This document shows, piece after piece, positions 43,978 to 52,250 of a stretch of 64,000 bases of DNA. Made by a program: the position numbers and the translations under genes. Within the stretch, counting starts at the first letter, position 1; each line of letters starts with the position of its first letter. The notes beneath the pieces were generated by a model that did no database searches, was not told the DNA's origin, and was given only the letters and a program-made list of their open reading frames with translations. The stretch covers positions 5,605,001-5,669,000 of the forward strand of contig NZ_CP107904.1 of the NCBI RefSeq assembly GCF_036013975.1, written 5' to 3'. The stretch is from Kitasatospora sp. NBC_00458 (GTDB lineage: Bacteria; Actinomycetota; Actinomycetes; Streptomycetales; Streptomycetaceae).

Positions 43978-45897
43978 TCAGACCGCGACGGCCGACCCGG
44001 TCCGGGCCAGCGCGCAGAGCAGGGCCCGTGCGGCGGCGTCGTTCTGGCGGAAGCCCGGCGAGTCGGTGCGCGGCCGGGCGAAGGCGGCGGCCGCCCGCAG
44101 GCTGGTGTGCGGGCCGAGGGCGGTGCGCCGGGGGTGCGGTCCGTCGTCGAGGGCCGGGTCGAGGAGCCGGCTGTCACCCGGCCGGATGGTGACCAGTCCG
44201 GAGCGGTGGGTGTACTCCTCGTCGGTGACGACCTCCTCGACGATGCGGCCGGTGCGGTGCAGGTCGCGCAGGAGCGGGTCCCGGGTGCGGGACAGGGCGT
44301 GCCGGGGCAGGTAGGCCTCGACCAGCGCGGTGGCGGTCACGGTGTGGCCGGGCACGGTGGCGCCGGAGGCCCGCCAGGTGCCGGTGGCCTCGTCCCGTTC
44401 GACCTTGACGCCGGCGCCGAGGAAGCGGACCACCCCGGCCTCGGAGAGCGCGAGCAGCTGGCGCAGCCGGAAGCCGGGCGGGCCGGAGGCGAGGTAGCTG
44501 AAGTAGCCGAAGAACCACTCGTCGACGTCCTCGGCGACCGAGCGGGCGGTGAGCCGTCCGGAGCCGAGCACCCGGGGCAGCTGGGCGAACAGCGAGAGCA
44601 GGGCGAGGAAGGCGCCGAGGTCGGCGCTGTACGCGGGGTCGGCGCGGCGGTCGGCGTCCTCGGTGATGTAGCGGCGCAGGTGGTCCTGGAGTTCCCCGGT
44701 GCTGCCGAGTTCGACGCCGGCCAGCGGGAAGTCGAGGCGTTCGAGGTCGAGCCGGTCGGCCGGGTCGGGGACGGCCCGTTCGACGAGCGCGTCCAGTTCG
44801 GGGGAGTACCAGTCGTGGGCGTCGTAGCCGGCCAGGAACTCCGTCCAGGGCAGCGCGGTGCGCTCCGGGTGGGCGTGGAACAGCTCGTGGTAGTGGCCGA
44901 AGCCGATGTCCTTGGCCATCAACGGCCAGACGTCGCGCCGTAGTTCGATCGGGTCGGGCCGGTCCAGCAGGGCGTCGACGGCGGTCGCGTCGAAGTAGCG
45001 GGGGAGCGGTGCGCGCGGGCCCTGGAGCCGGTAGTCGGTCTTGGAGTGGTACGGCACCCCGCGCCGTGAGCCGACGTGGATCACCGGCTCCCGGCCGGAG
45101 GGGTGGTAGACCAGACCGGCGCCGCCCTGTTCGAAGCGGCCGCCGCGGCCCTCGGTGAGCAGGGCGACGAGGTCGACGAAGGCCAGTCCGAAGCCGCGCA
45201 GCACGGTGTGCTCGCCGGGGGCGATGCCCTCCAGGTCGGCGTCGGCGGAGAAGGCGGGCGCCAGGTGGTAGCGGCCGTGCCGGGCGGCGAACCCGGCGTC
45301 GGCGGCGTACCGGGGGTCCGGGGCGGAGTCGAGGTGGCCGAGGGTGAGGACGACGTGGTCGGCGGTGAGCACCCGGTCGGTGAGGTGGACCAGCTGCGGG
45401 CCGTCGGCGGGGCCCTCGACGCGGTGCGCGGTGTCCCGGTGGACGGTGACGGTGACGTGCGGCGGCAGGTCGGCGACGGCGCGGCGGAACACCCAGTCGA
45501 GGTAGGCGCTCTGGGCGCGCCGGGTGGGGAAGTCGGTGGGGGCCAGGGTGCGCAGTTCGGCCAGTACGGCGGGGTCGGATATCTCCTGGTGGGGCTCGAA
45601 CTCCTCGATGTGGGCGGCCCATTCGGCGAGCGAGGGGCCGGGGCGGACCGGCCCGTCGATGGTGGAGCGCTCGTCGGTGAACATCGTGACGTCCTCGGCC
45701 ATCGAGTTCATCCGCAGCAGCGGTGACTGCTCGTGGCGCCAGATCCGGCCGGCGCCGGGCGGGTACGGGTCGACCAGGTGGATGTGCAGCGGGCGTTCGG
45801 CGGGCAGCAGCTCGGTGGCGTTGGCGGCGATCCGCTCCAGCAGTCCGGTGCCGCGCGGGCCGGCGCCGACGATGACCAGGGTGCTCGCGGCGGTCAT
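43978..45897 (-). CDS. FAD/NAD(P)-binding protein (flavoprotein of the PF13454 group)
   Basis: A 639-residue flavoprotein. The N-terminus TLVIVGAGPRGTGLLERIA is a dinucleotide-binding GxGxxG, and later blocks LTADHVVLTLGHLDSAPD and HTVLRGFGLAFVDLVALLTE resemble FAD-dependent oxidoreductases of the FAD_NAD_bind type. Its ATG overlaps the permease stop as ATGA, so the two are coupled. There is no signal peptide, so it is cytoplasmic. The pairing with an amino acid permease, and the neighbouring monooxygenase operon, suggest it oxidises or reduces the imported substrate or supplies electrons. That is inference. Confidence 0.85.
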   Translation of the reverse strand: MTAASTLVIVGAGPRGTGLLERIAANATELLPAERPLHIHLVDPYPPGAGRIWRHEQSPLLRMNSMAEDVTMFTDERSTIDGPVRPGPSLAEWAAHIEEFEPHQEISDPAVLAELRTLAPTDFPTRRAQSAYLDWVFRRAVADLPPHVTVTVHRDTAHRVEGPADGPQLVHLTDRVLTADHVVLTLGHLDSAPDPRYAADAGFAARHGRYHLAPAFSADADLEGIAPGEHTVLRGFGLAFVDLVALLTEGRGGRFEQGGAGLVYHPSGREPVIHVGSRRGVPYHSKTDYRLQGPRAPLPRYFDATAVDALLDRPDPIELRRDVWPLMAKDIGFGHYHELFHAHPERTALPWTEFLAGYDAHDWYSPELDALVERAVPDPADRLDLERLDFPLAGVELGSTGELQDHLRRYITEDADRRADPAYSADLGAFLALLSLFAQLPRVLGSGRLTARSVAEDVDEWFFGYFSYLASGPPGFRLRQLLALSEAGVVRFLGAGVKVERDEATGTWRASGATVPGHTVTATALVEAYLPRHALSRTRDPLLRDLHRTGRIVEEVVTDEEYTHRSGLVTIRPGDSRLLDPALDDGPHPRRTALGPHTSLRAAAAFARPRTDSPGFRQNDAAARALLCALARTGSAVAV

Positions 45898-46934
45898 CGG
45901 ACCGTCTCCTTCGCCGGGGTGCGGCCGGGGCCGGACCGGGTGTCGGCGGTGTCGGCGTCCGCGGCGGTGCGCAGCCGCCGGTACGCGGCCCGGGCCTTCT
46001 GCAGCGGGGTGGGCGGCAGCCCCTCGCGGGTGGCGCCCCTGGCGTAGTGCCGCTCGACGTAGTACTGGCCGACGGACAGCACGGTGGTGATCACGATGTA
46101 CCAGATGGTGGCGACCATCAGCATCGGGATGACCTGGTAGGACTGCAGGTAGACCAGCTGGACCGAGTACAGCAGGTCGGAGACGGCCAGCACGCTGATG
46201 ATGCTGGTCCCCTTGAGCGCGCTGATCAGCATGTTCCCCGCGGTGGGCACGATGGAGCGCATCGCCTGCGGGACGACGATCCGCAGCAGCACCCGGCGGC
46301 GGCCGATGCCGAGCGCCGCGGCGGCCTCCAGCTGGCCGCGGTCCACGGAGAGGATCCCGCCGCGGACCACCTCGGCGGCGTACGCGGCCTCCAGCAGGGT
46401 GAGCCCGACGACGGCGGTGAGGGTGGGGCCGAAGAGGTTGACGGTCTTGACGGTGAGGAACTCCGGGCCGAACGGGATGCCGATGCCGAGGGTCGGGTAG
46501 AGCGCGCCGATGTTGAAGAACAGCAGCAGCTGGACCAGGGCGGGGGTGGAGCGGAAGATCCAGATGTAGACCCAGCTGAGCGTGCGCAGCACCGGGTTGG
46601 AGGAGAGCCGCATGGTGGCGAGGACGGTGCCGAGCACGAAGCCGAGGGCGAGGGTGACGGCGGTCAGCCACAGCGTCAGGGTGAGCCCGTTCAGCACCGA
46701 GGTGGCGGTGAACCAGTCGGCGACCACACCCCACTGGAACGCCTGGTTGCGGACGAGTGAGTTGGCGACCATCACGAAGACGAGCAGGGCGACGGCGGCG
46801 GAGACCCACTGGCCGGGGCGGCGGCGGGCGACGATCCGGGCGTCGGCCGCCGCCGCGTCGGGGGCGGTGGCGGGTGGCGGTCCGGCGGTCTTGGTGAGGG
46901 CGGGGGCGGGGAGGACGTCCTGCGGGGTGGCCAT
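45894..46934 (-). CDS. polar amino acid ABC transporter permease, without its own ATPase
   Basis: A 346-residue permease of the HisM/GlnP type with about five helices and an EAA loop (LGIGRRRVLLRIVVPQAMRSIVP). It has the same GQYYVERHYARG...PPTPLQ tail as the two other permeases here. No binding protein or ATPase lies on its strand; the divergent operon 47645-53240 encodes one permease, one ATPase and two binding proteins, so this subunit may complete or share that system. The start is ATG 46934 in front of a 263-bp divergent region that ends at the leader peptide. Confidence 0.9.
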   Translation of the reverse strand: MATPQDVLPAPALTKTAGPPPATAPDAAAADARIVARRRPGQWVSAAVALLVFVMVANSLVRNQAFQWGVVADWFTATSVLNGLTLTLWLTAVTLALGFVLGTVLATMRLSSNPVLRTLSWVYIWIFRSTPALVQLLLFFNIGALYPTLGIGIPFGPEFLTVKTVNLFGPTLTAVVGLTLLEAAYAAEVVRGGILSVDRGQLEAAAALGIGRRRVLLRIVVPQAMRSIVPTAGNMLISALKGTSIISVLAVSDLLYSVQLVYLQSYQVIPMLMVATIWYIVITTVLSVGQYYVERHYARGATREGLPPTPLQKARAAYRRLRTAADADTADTRSGPGRTPAKETVR

Positions 46935-47054
46935 GCGGAGGCTCCAGGCGGGAGGGCGGAGATGCGGGCAGGCGGGGGTACGGCGTGGTCACGTACGGCG
47001 GTCGCGGCCGGCCCGCGTCCCTCAACACGGCCGGCCCTGCACTGCACTCCTTTT

Positions 47055-47076
47055 CGATCGTACGCATGCGCGATCG
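47055..47076. promoter_or_regulatory. CGATCG-N10-CGATCG repeat in the divergent region
   Basis: Two self-complementary CGATCG hexamers (47055-47060 and 47071-47076) lie 120-140 bases from each of the divergent starts. It is a possible operator for a regulator of the sulfur-type locus. The regulator gene is not adjacent. Confidence 0.3.
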
Positions 47077-47197
47077 GCGCCTGTCAAGGGTGGTGAGCCA
47101 GGGTCCCGGAGTGTGTCGCGGGGCGACAGGAGATCGCAACAGAGCGGTAATGGAGGGTGGTTGACGCCGTGCGTGGTTCACTGCTCAACTTGAGCCC

Positions 47198-47275
47198 ATG
47201 TACGCCGAGCAGCCCCTGGTCACCCGCGACCACATCGACTTCGGTCGAGTGTGGTCCGCGGCGTGTCGCGGCTGA
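47198..47275 (+). CDS. 25-aa leader peptide of the actinobacterial cysteine type
   Basis: An ATG-to-TGA frame reading MYAEQPLVTRDHIDFGRV and ending WSAACRG. The block LVTRDHIDF...SAAC matches the LxxRxHVDLxRxxSAxC signature of small Streptomyces leader peptides preceding sulfur-assimilation genes. The peptide's Cys codon (TGT) is near the end, where stalling on uncharged tRNA-Cys would alter folding of the leader RNA. The operon starts 370 bases downstream. It sits in what would otherwise be an untranslated leader. Confidence 0.75.
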   Translation: MYAEQPLVTRDHIDFGRVWSAACRG

Positions 47276-47644
47276 CCCGGCAGCGGGCCGTCCAGCCGGC
47301 CCCGTCCTCCTCCGGAGGGCCCTCCCTCGGTGCCCCGTCGCCCTCGACGGCGCGGGCCGGGAGAGCCGTCAGTCACTGACGGTTCGTCAGACGCGCGCTG
47401 CCGCCGCCCCCTTCCTCCCCAGCTCTGCGCTCCGGCAGTCCCCCGTCCCGTCCGGTCACTCCAGCCACCCCGGCCGTCCAGGCCACGACGGCCGCCCCGG
47501 TCACCCGGCCGTCCCGGCCACCGCCGCCACCGCACCGTCCCGCACCCGCTCCTCCGGCACCACGGCCTGGCCCCGCCACGGCCCTCTCCGGCCTGCCCAC
47601 CCGCAGCCCACCGGACTGCGCACGACCCGAAAGGTTCCACCACC
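47276..47644. other. 369-bp leader region before the monooxygenase operon
   Basis: This is the untranslated leader after the peptide stop. It contains the overlapping inverted repeats at 47366-47390 and a C-rich, poorly structured tract up to the start codon. No other gene is supported. Confidence 0.5.
47366..47390 (+). promoter_or_regulatory. overlapping inverted repeats downstream of the leader peptide
   Basis: CCGTCAGT-C-ACTGACGG (47366-47382) overlaps CTGACG-GTT-CGTCAG (47376-47390). The central arm can pair left (8 bp) or right (6 bp), two exclusive folds. It lies 90 bases after the leader peptide stop and about 255 before the operon start. It may act as an anti-terminator switch or as an operator with three half-sites. 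Confidence 0.5.
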
Positions 47645-48799
47645 ATGCCCGTCGAATTCCTCGGCATAGCCGCCACCGGCGACGGTTCGGAGACCACCGC
47701 CCGCACCACCGCCGCGTTCGACCGCGACTACACCCTCCGGCTGGCCCGGGCCCACGAGGACCACGGCTGGGACCGCGTGCTGTTCGCCTACGGCGCCGGC
47801 GCCCCCGACCCCGCGCCCGCCGCGGCCTTCCTCGCCGCACACCTCGACAAGCTGCAGATCCTGCTCGCCCACCGGCCGAACGTCTCCTACCCGACCTTCG
47901 CCGCCAAGACCTTCGCGACCCTCGACCGGATCAGCAACGGCCGGCTCACCGTCCACTTCATCACCGGCGGCAACGACCACGAGCAGCAGCGCGAGGGCGA
48001 CTTCCTCACCAAGGACGAGCGGTACGCCCGCACCCGGGAGTACATCGGCATCGTCAAGAAGGCGTGGACCAGCCGGGAGCCCTTCGACCACGAGGGCGAG
48101 CACTACCGGTTCAACGACTTCGTCTCGGACGTCTTCCCGGTGCAGCAGCCGCGCCCGGGCGTCTCCTTCGGCGGCTCCTCGGAGGCGGCCTACGCCGCCG
48201 GCGGCGCCGAGGCGGACGTCTACTGCCTCTGGGGCGAGCCGCTGGCCCGGACCGCCGAGCAGATCGAGCGGGTGAAGGAGGCGGCGCGGGCCGCCGGGCG
48301 CACCGACGTGCCGCGGATCCAGGTGGCGTTCCGGCCGATCATCGCGCCGACCGAGGAGCTGGCCTGGGAGAAGGCGTACCGGACGGTCGACGCGATCAAG
48401 GCCCGCCGGGAGAGCGGCGAGCTGATCCGCCGGGGCCGCCCGCAGGGCGCCGTACCGGAGAACACCGGTTCGCAGCGGCTGCTGGAGATCGCCGAGGCGG
48501 GCGAGCGCTACGACCGCGCGCTCTGGACCCCGACCGCCGCCGCCACCGGCGGGGCCGGCAACTCCAACGCGCTGGTCGGCACCCCGGAGACGGTCGCCCA
48601 GGCGCTGCTCGACTACTACGACCTCGGCGTGGACATCCTCTCGGCGCGCGGCTACGACCTGGTCGGCGACACCATCGACTTCGGCCGCCACGTGATCCCG
48701 ATCGTCCGCGAGGAGGTGGCCAAGCGGGACGCCGAGAAGGCGGCCCGGGCCGACCGGGCGGAGCGCGACCGGCAGCAGCTGATCGCGGTGCAGGCGTGA
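47645..48799 (+). CDS. LLM-class flavin-dependent monooxygenase (SsuD-like)
   Basis: A 384-residue FMNH2-dependent monooxygenase of the luciferase-like family. Features of the alkanesulfonate monooxygenase (SsuD) subgroup are visible: ILLAHRPNVSYPTFAAKTFATLDRISNGRL, a TGGNDHEQQREGDFLTKDERYARTREY block and VQQPRPGVSFGGSS in the active-site strand. It would need FMNH2 from a reductase, perhaps the divergent flavoprotein. It is the first gene of a six-gene operon; its stop overlaps the acetyltransferase start as GTGA. The start is ATG 47645 after AAAGG. The substrate is likely an organosulfur compound, from context only. Confidence 0.9.
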   Translation: MPVEFLGIAATGDGSETTARTTAAFDRDYTLRLARAHEDHGWDRVLFAYGAGAPDPAPAAAFLAAHLDKLQILLAHRPNVSYPTFAAKTFATLDRISNGRLTVHFITGGNDHEQQREGDFLTKDERYARTREYIGIVKKAWTSREPFDHEGEHYRFNDFVSDVFPVQQPRPGVSFGGSSEAAYAAGGAEADVYCLWGEPLARTAEQIERVKEAARAAGRTDVPRIQVAFRPIIAPTEELAWEKAYRTVDAIKARRESGELIRRGRPQGAVPENTGSQRLLEIAEAGERYDRALWTPTAAATGGAGNSNALVGTPETVAQALLDYYDLGVDILSARGYDLVGDTIDFGRHVIPIVREEVAKRDAEKAARADRAERDRQQLIAVQA

Positions 48800-49290
48800 G
48801 CGGCGCCCGGCCAGGGACCGGCCTCGACGTCGAGGTCCGCCGGGTCACCGTCGACGACCCGCTCGTCGAACCGCTGCTGCGCGAACTCACCGAGGAGTAC
48901 GTCAACCGGTACGGGCCGTCCGCGCACAGCGAGATGACCCGCTTCCCGCCCGACAGCTGGACCGAGCCGCACGGCGTGCTGCTGCTCCTGCTGGAGAACG
49001 GCGAGCCGGTGGCCGGCGGCGCGTACAAGCGCTACGACGAGCGGACCGCCGAGGTGAAGCGGATGTGGACGCACTCCGCGCACCGGCGGCGCGGTCTGGC
49101 CCGCCGGGTGCTGACCGAGCTGGAGCAGGCCGCCGCGGCGGTCGGCTACCGCCGGATCTACCTCACCACCGGGCCGCTCCAGCCGGAGGCCAAGGGCCTC
49201 TACCTGGCCACCGGCTACACCCCGCTGTTCGACGTCACCGCCGATCCGCTGACCATCGGGCCGCTGCCGTTCGAGAAGCACCTGAAGTGA
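48796..49290 (+). CDS. GNAT-family N-acetyltransferase in the sulfur-type operon
   Basis: A 164-residue acetyltransferase with a visible acetyl-CoA loop (MWTHSAHRRRGLARRVLTELE) and GLYLATGYTPLFDV at the end. The GTG start overlaps the monooxygenase stop by four bases, so coupling is likely. In Bacillus the yxe and ytm operons combine an N-acetyltransferase (SnaB, SnaA), flavin monooxygenase and amino acid importer to acetylate, then cleave, S-(2-succino)cysteine. The same combination occurs here. The specific substrate in this organism is unproven. Confidence 0.85.
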   Translation: MSGARPGTGLDVEVRRVTVDDPLVEPLLRELTEEYVNRYGPSAHSEMTRFPPDSWTEPHGVLLLLLENGEPVAGGAYKRYDERTAEVKRMWTHSAHRRRGLARRVLTELEQAAAAVGYRRIYLTTGPLQPEAKGLYLATGYTPLFDVTADPLTIGPLPFEKHLK

Positions 49291-49379
49291 CCGTGACCGT
49301 CTCCGCCGGACCCGGCCGCACCCCGCCCCGCACCCCGCACCCGCGCCGCACCCCGCACCTCCCGAAAGGCACCGCACCC

Positions 49380-50327
49380 GTGAGAACCACCACCGCCCGC
49401 CGCCTCCTGCTCGCGACGACCGCCCTCCTCCCGGTCCTGGCGCTGGCCGCGTGCGGGTCGGACCCGAAGGCCGCCTCGCCGGGCGCCGGCCAGCAGGCCG
49501 CCTCCGCCGCCGCCGAGGACCTGGTCTCCGGCATCAAGAAGTCGGACACCGCGGCCGCACTGCTGCCCGCCGACGTCCGCTCCGCCGGGACGGTGAAGTT
49601 CGGCTCCTCGATCGGTGCCCCGCCCACCGCGTTCTACGTCGACCAGGCCACCAAGAAGGCGGCCGGGGTGGACATCGACTTCACCGACGCGGTGGCCAAG
49701 GTGCTCGGCCTGACGGTGCAGCGCGAGGAGGCCGCCTTCGAGACCATCCTGCCCGCGCTGGGCAGCGGCAAGTACGACGTCGGCACCGGCAACTTCGGGG
49801 TCACCACGACCCGGCTGAAGACCATCGACTTCGTCACCTACATCGACGACGGCCAGGGCTTCGCGGTCAAGAAGGACAACAACTCCATCGAGCCGGTGAC
49901 CGACCTGGTGCAGCTGTGCGGGCGCACCATCGGCACCGGCGCCGGCACCACCTTCGAGACCACGCTCAACGCCAAGAAGAGCGTCTGCACCGACGCCGGC
50001 AAGCCGCCCTTCGAGGTGAAGGCGTTCAGCGACACCGGCGCGGTGCTGACCAGCCTCCAGCAGGGCCGGGTCGACCTCGTGATGTCCACCATCAACGGCC
50101 TGCGCTACCAGGCCGCCCAGGAGGCCTCGGGGACCAGGTTCCTCGGCGAGTTCCACCGCCTCGACGTCGGCTTCGCGTTCAAGAAGGGCTCCCCGCTCAC
50201 CCCCGCGTTCCAGGCGGCGGTCAACCAGCTGATCAAGGACGGCAGCTACGAGCGGATCCTGAAGAAGTGGGGGGTGGCCGACTCGGCCATCAAGGAGTCC
50301 CAGATCAGCCCGCCCGAGCACGCGTGA
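49380..50327 (+). CDS. polar amino acid-type ABC substrate-binding lipoprotein (operon copy 1)
   Basis: A 315-residue SBP_bac_3 lipoprotein with lipobox LALAAC and lipidated Cys25. The mature region has VKFGSSIGAPPTAFYVDQATKKAAGVDID and the two-cysteine pattern LCGRTIGTGAGTTFETT...SVCTDAGKP, like the binding proteins of the first importer. The start was set at GTG 49380 after AAAGG. An upstream in-frame start would overlap the acetyltransferase tail without a binding site. It lies in the operon between acetyltransferase and permease. It is one of two binding proteins that probably serve one membrane complex. Confidence 0.9.
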   Translation: MRTTTARRLLLATTALLPVLALAACGSDPKAASPGAGQQAASAAAEDLVSGIKKSDTAAALLPADVRSAGTVKFGSSIGAPPTAFYVDQATKKAAGVDIDFTDAVAKVLGLTVQREEAAFETILPALGSGKYDVGTGNFGVTTTRLKTIDFVTYIDDGQGFAVKKDNNSIEPVTDLVQLCGRTIGTGAGTTFETTLNAKKSVCTDAGKPPFEVKAFSDTGAVLTSLQQGRVDLVMSTINGLRYQAAQEASGTRFLGEFHRLDVGFAFKKGSPLTPAFQAAVNQLIKDGSYERILKKWGVADSAIKESQISPPEHA

Positions 50328-50367
50328 CCCCCTGTCCGGGCCCCGGGCCCCTTGGAGGAATCCCACC

Positions 50368-51414
50368 ATGACCGTCACCACCACCCCGGCCGTCCTCGGC
50401 AAGTCCGCGGACAGACCGGCCACCGCCCCGCTCGACATCGGCGAACTCGCCGGACTGCGCACCGTCCGCGCCCGGCACCCCTGGCGCTGGGCGGCCGGCC
50501 TCGGCGCCCTCGTCGTCCTCGCCCAGTTCACCCACGGACTGGTCACCAACCCCGGCTGGGACTGGGCGACCTTCCGCGTCTACTTCTCCGCCGAGACCAT
50601 CCTGCGCGCGGTCGGCCGGACCGTCGAACTCACCGCCTACGGCACCCTGCTGGGCTTCCTGCTGGGCGCCGTGGTGGCCGCGATGCGGCTCTCCCGCAGC
50701 GCGATCCTGCAGTCCATCGCCTGGGCCTACGTCTGGGCGTTCCGCTCGATCCCGCTGATCGTCCAGCTGGTCTTCTGGTTCAACCTGTCGTACCTCTACA
50801 AGCGGTTCGGCGTCGGCATCCCGTTCGGCCCGACCTTCGGCGACTTCGAGACGGTCGGCGTCCTCGGCGCGCTCGGCGCGGCCGTGCTCGGCCTCGGCCT
50901 GCACCAGGCCGCGTTCGCCGCCGAGATCATCCGCGGCGGCATCATCGCCGTCGACGCCGGCCAGCGCGAGGCCGCCGCCGCGCTGGGCGTGCCGCGCTGG
51001 CGCCAGGCCTGGCGGATCGTGCTGCCGCAGGCGATGCGCAGCATCCTGCCGTCCGCCGCCAACGAGGTGATCTCGCTCTTCAAGGGCACCTCGGTGGTCT
51101 ACGTGATGGCCATCGGCGAGCTCTTCTACCAGGTGCAGGTGGTCTACGGCCGCACCGGCCGGGTGGTGCCGATGCTGATGGTCGCCACCGTCTGGTACGT
51201 GCTGCTCACCACCGTGCTGTCGATCGGCCAGTACTACGTCGAGCGCTACTTCGCCCGGGGCGCCGACCGCAACCCGCCGCCCACCCCGCTCCAGCGGGCC
51301 CGGGCCTTCGCCCGGGGCCTGCGCGACCGCACCGGCCCGCCGAAGACCGGCCCCGTGACCGTCGGCCCCGTGACCGCCGGCCCCGACAAGACCGCCCCCG
51401 GAGGACGCTCGTGA
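50368..51414 (+). CDS. polar amino acid-type ABC transporter permease (operon copy)
   Basis: A 348-residue permease with about five helices. The EAA loop is ALGVPRWRQAWRIVLPQAMRSILP. The GQYYVERYFARG...NPPPTPLQ tail is shared with the other two permeases in the window. GGAGGA lies seven bases upstream of ATG 50368. Its stop overlaps the ATPase start as GTGA, so the two are translated together. Confidence 0.92.
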   Translation: MTVTTTPAVLGKSADRPATAPLDIGELAGLRTVRARHPWRWAAGLGALVVLAQFTHGLVTNPGWDWATFRVYFSAETILRAVGRTVELTAYGTLLGFLLGAVVAAMRLSRSAILQSIAWAYVWAFRSIPLIVQLVFWFNLSYLYKRFGVGIPFGPTFGDFETVGVLGALGAAVLGLGLHQAAFAAEIIRGGIIAVDAGQREAAAALGVPRWRQAWRIVLPQAMRSILPSAANEVISLFKGTSVVYVMAIGELFYQVQVVYGRTGRVVPMLMVATVWYVLLTTVLSIGQYYVERYFARGADRNPPPTPLQRARAFARGLRDRTGPPKTGPVTVGPVTAGPDKTAPGGRS

Positions 51415-52205
51415 CCACCACCGTCAAGGAACCCGCCACCGCCGGGGGGCCCATGGTGCAGGTCCGCGGCCTGCACAAGAGCTTCGGCCCGCAGGCCGTG
51501 CTGCGCGGCGTCGACCTCGACGTCCCGGTCGGCTCGGTGACCGTGGTGCTCGGCCCGTCCGGCTCCGGCAAGTCCACCCTGCTGCGCTCGATCAACCACC
51601 TGGAGAAGGTCGACAGGGGCTTCGTCGCGATCGACGGCGAGCTGATCGGCTACCGCCGCTCCGGGGACCGGCTGCACGAGCTGAAGGAGCGCGAGGTCCT
51701 CCGGCAGCGGACCAACATCGGCTTCGTCTTCCAGAACTTCAACCTCTTCCCGCACCTGACCGTGCTGGAGAACATCGTCGAGGCGCCGGTCAGCGCGCTG
51801 CGCCGGTCCAAGGCCGAGGCCAGGGCGCGGGCGCTGGAGCTGCTCGGCCGGGTCGGGCTGGCCGACCGGGCGGACGCCTACCCGCGCCAGCTCTCCGGCG
51901 GCCAGCAGCAGCGGGTGGCGATCGCCCGGGCGCTGGCGCTGGACCCGAAGGTGCTGCTCTTCGACGAGCCGACCTCGGCCCTCGACCCGGAGCTGGTCGG
52001 CGAGGTGCTCGACGTCATCAAGGACCTCGCGCTGGGCGGCACCACGATGATCGTGGTGACCCACGAGATCGGCTTCGCCCGCGAGGTCGCCGACACCGTG
52101 GTCTTCATGGACGACGGCGTGGTGGTCGAGCAGGGCCCGCCGGCGGCCGTCCTCGACGACCCGCAGCACGAGCGGACCAAGGCCTTCCTGGCCAAGGTCC
52201 TCTGA
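51411..52205 (+). CDS. polar amino acid-type ABC transporter ATP-binding protein
   Basis: A 264-residue ATPase of the GlnQ/HisP group. It shows Walker A GPSGSGKST, Q-loop VFQNFNLFPHLTV, signature LSGGQQQR, Walker B VLLFDEPTSALD and switch histidine VVTHEIGFAREV, all intact. The GTG start overlaps the permease stop. The second binding-protein gene starts 45 bases downstream. It is the only ATPase within reach of the divergent permease 45894-46934, so it may energise both membrane subunits. Confidence 0.93.
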   Translation: MTTTVKEPATAGGPMVQVRGLHKSFGPQAVLRGVDLDVPVGSVTVVLGPSGSGKSTLLRSINHLEKVDRGFVAIDGELIGYRRSGDRLHELKEREVLRQRTNIGFVFQNFNLFPHLTVLENIVEAPVSALRRSKAEARARALELLGRVGLADRADAYPRQLSGGQQQRVAIARALALDPKVLLFDEPTSALDPELVGEVLDVIKDLALGGTTMIVVTHEIGFAREVADTVVFMDDGVVVEQGPPAAVLDDPQHERTKAFLAKVL

Positions 52206-52250
52206 CCCACCCTCCCGTACGACCCCCTCCCATCCCGCAGGAGTTCCGCC

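Noticed and set aside
47055..47076. Leaderless promoter or replication-type box (CGATCG repeats)
   Set aside because: Only two hexamers. Kept as a low-confidence operator and not as an origin element.
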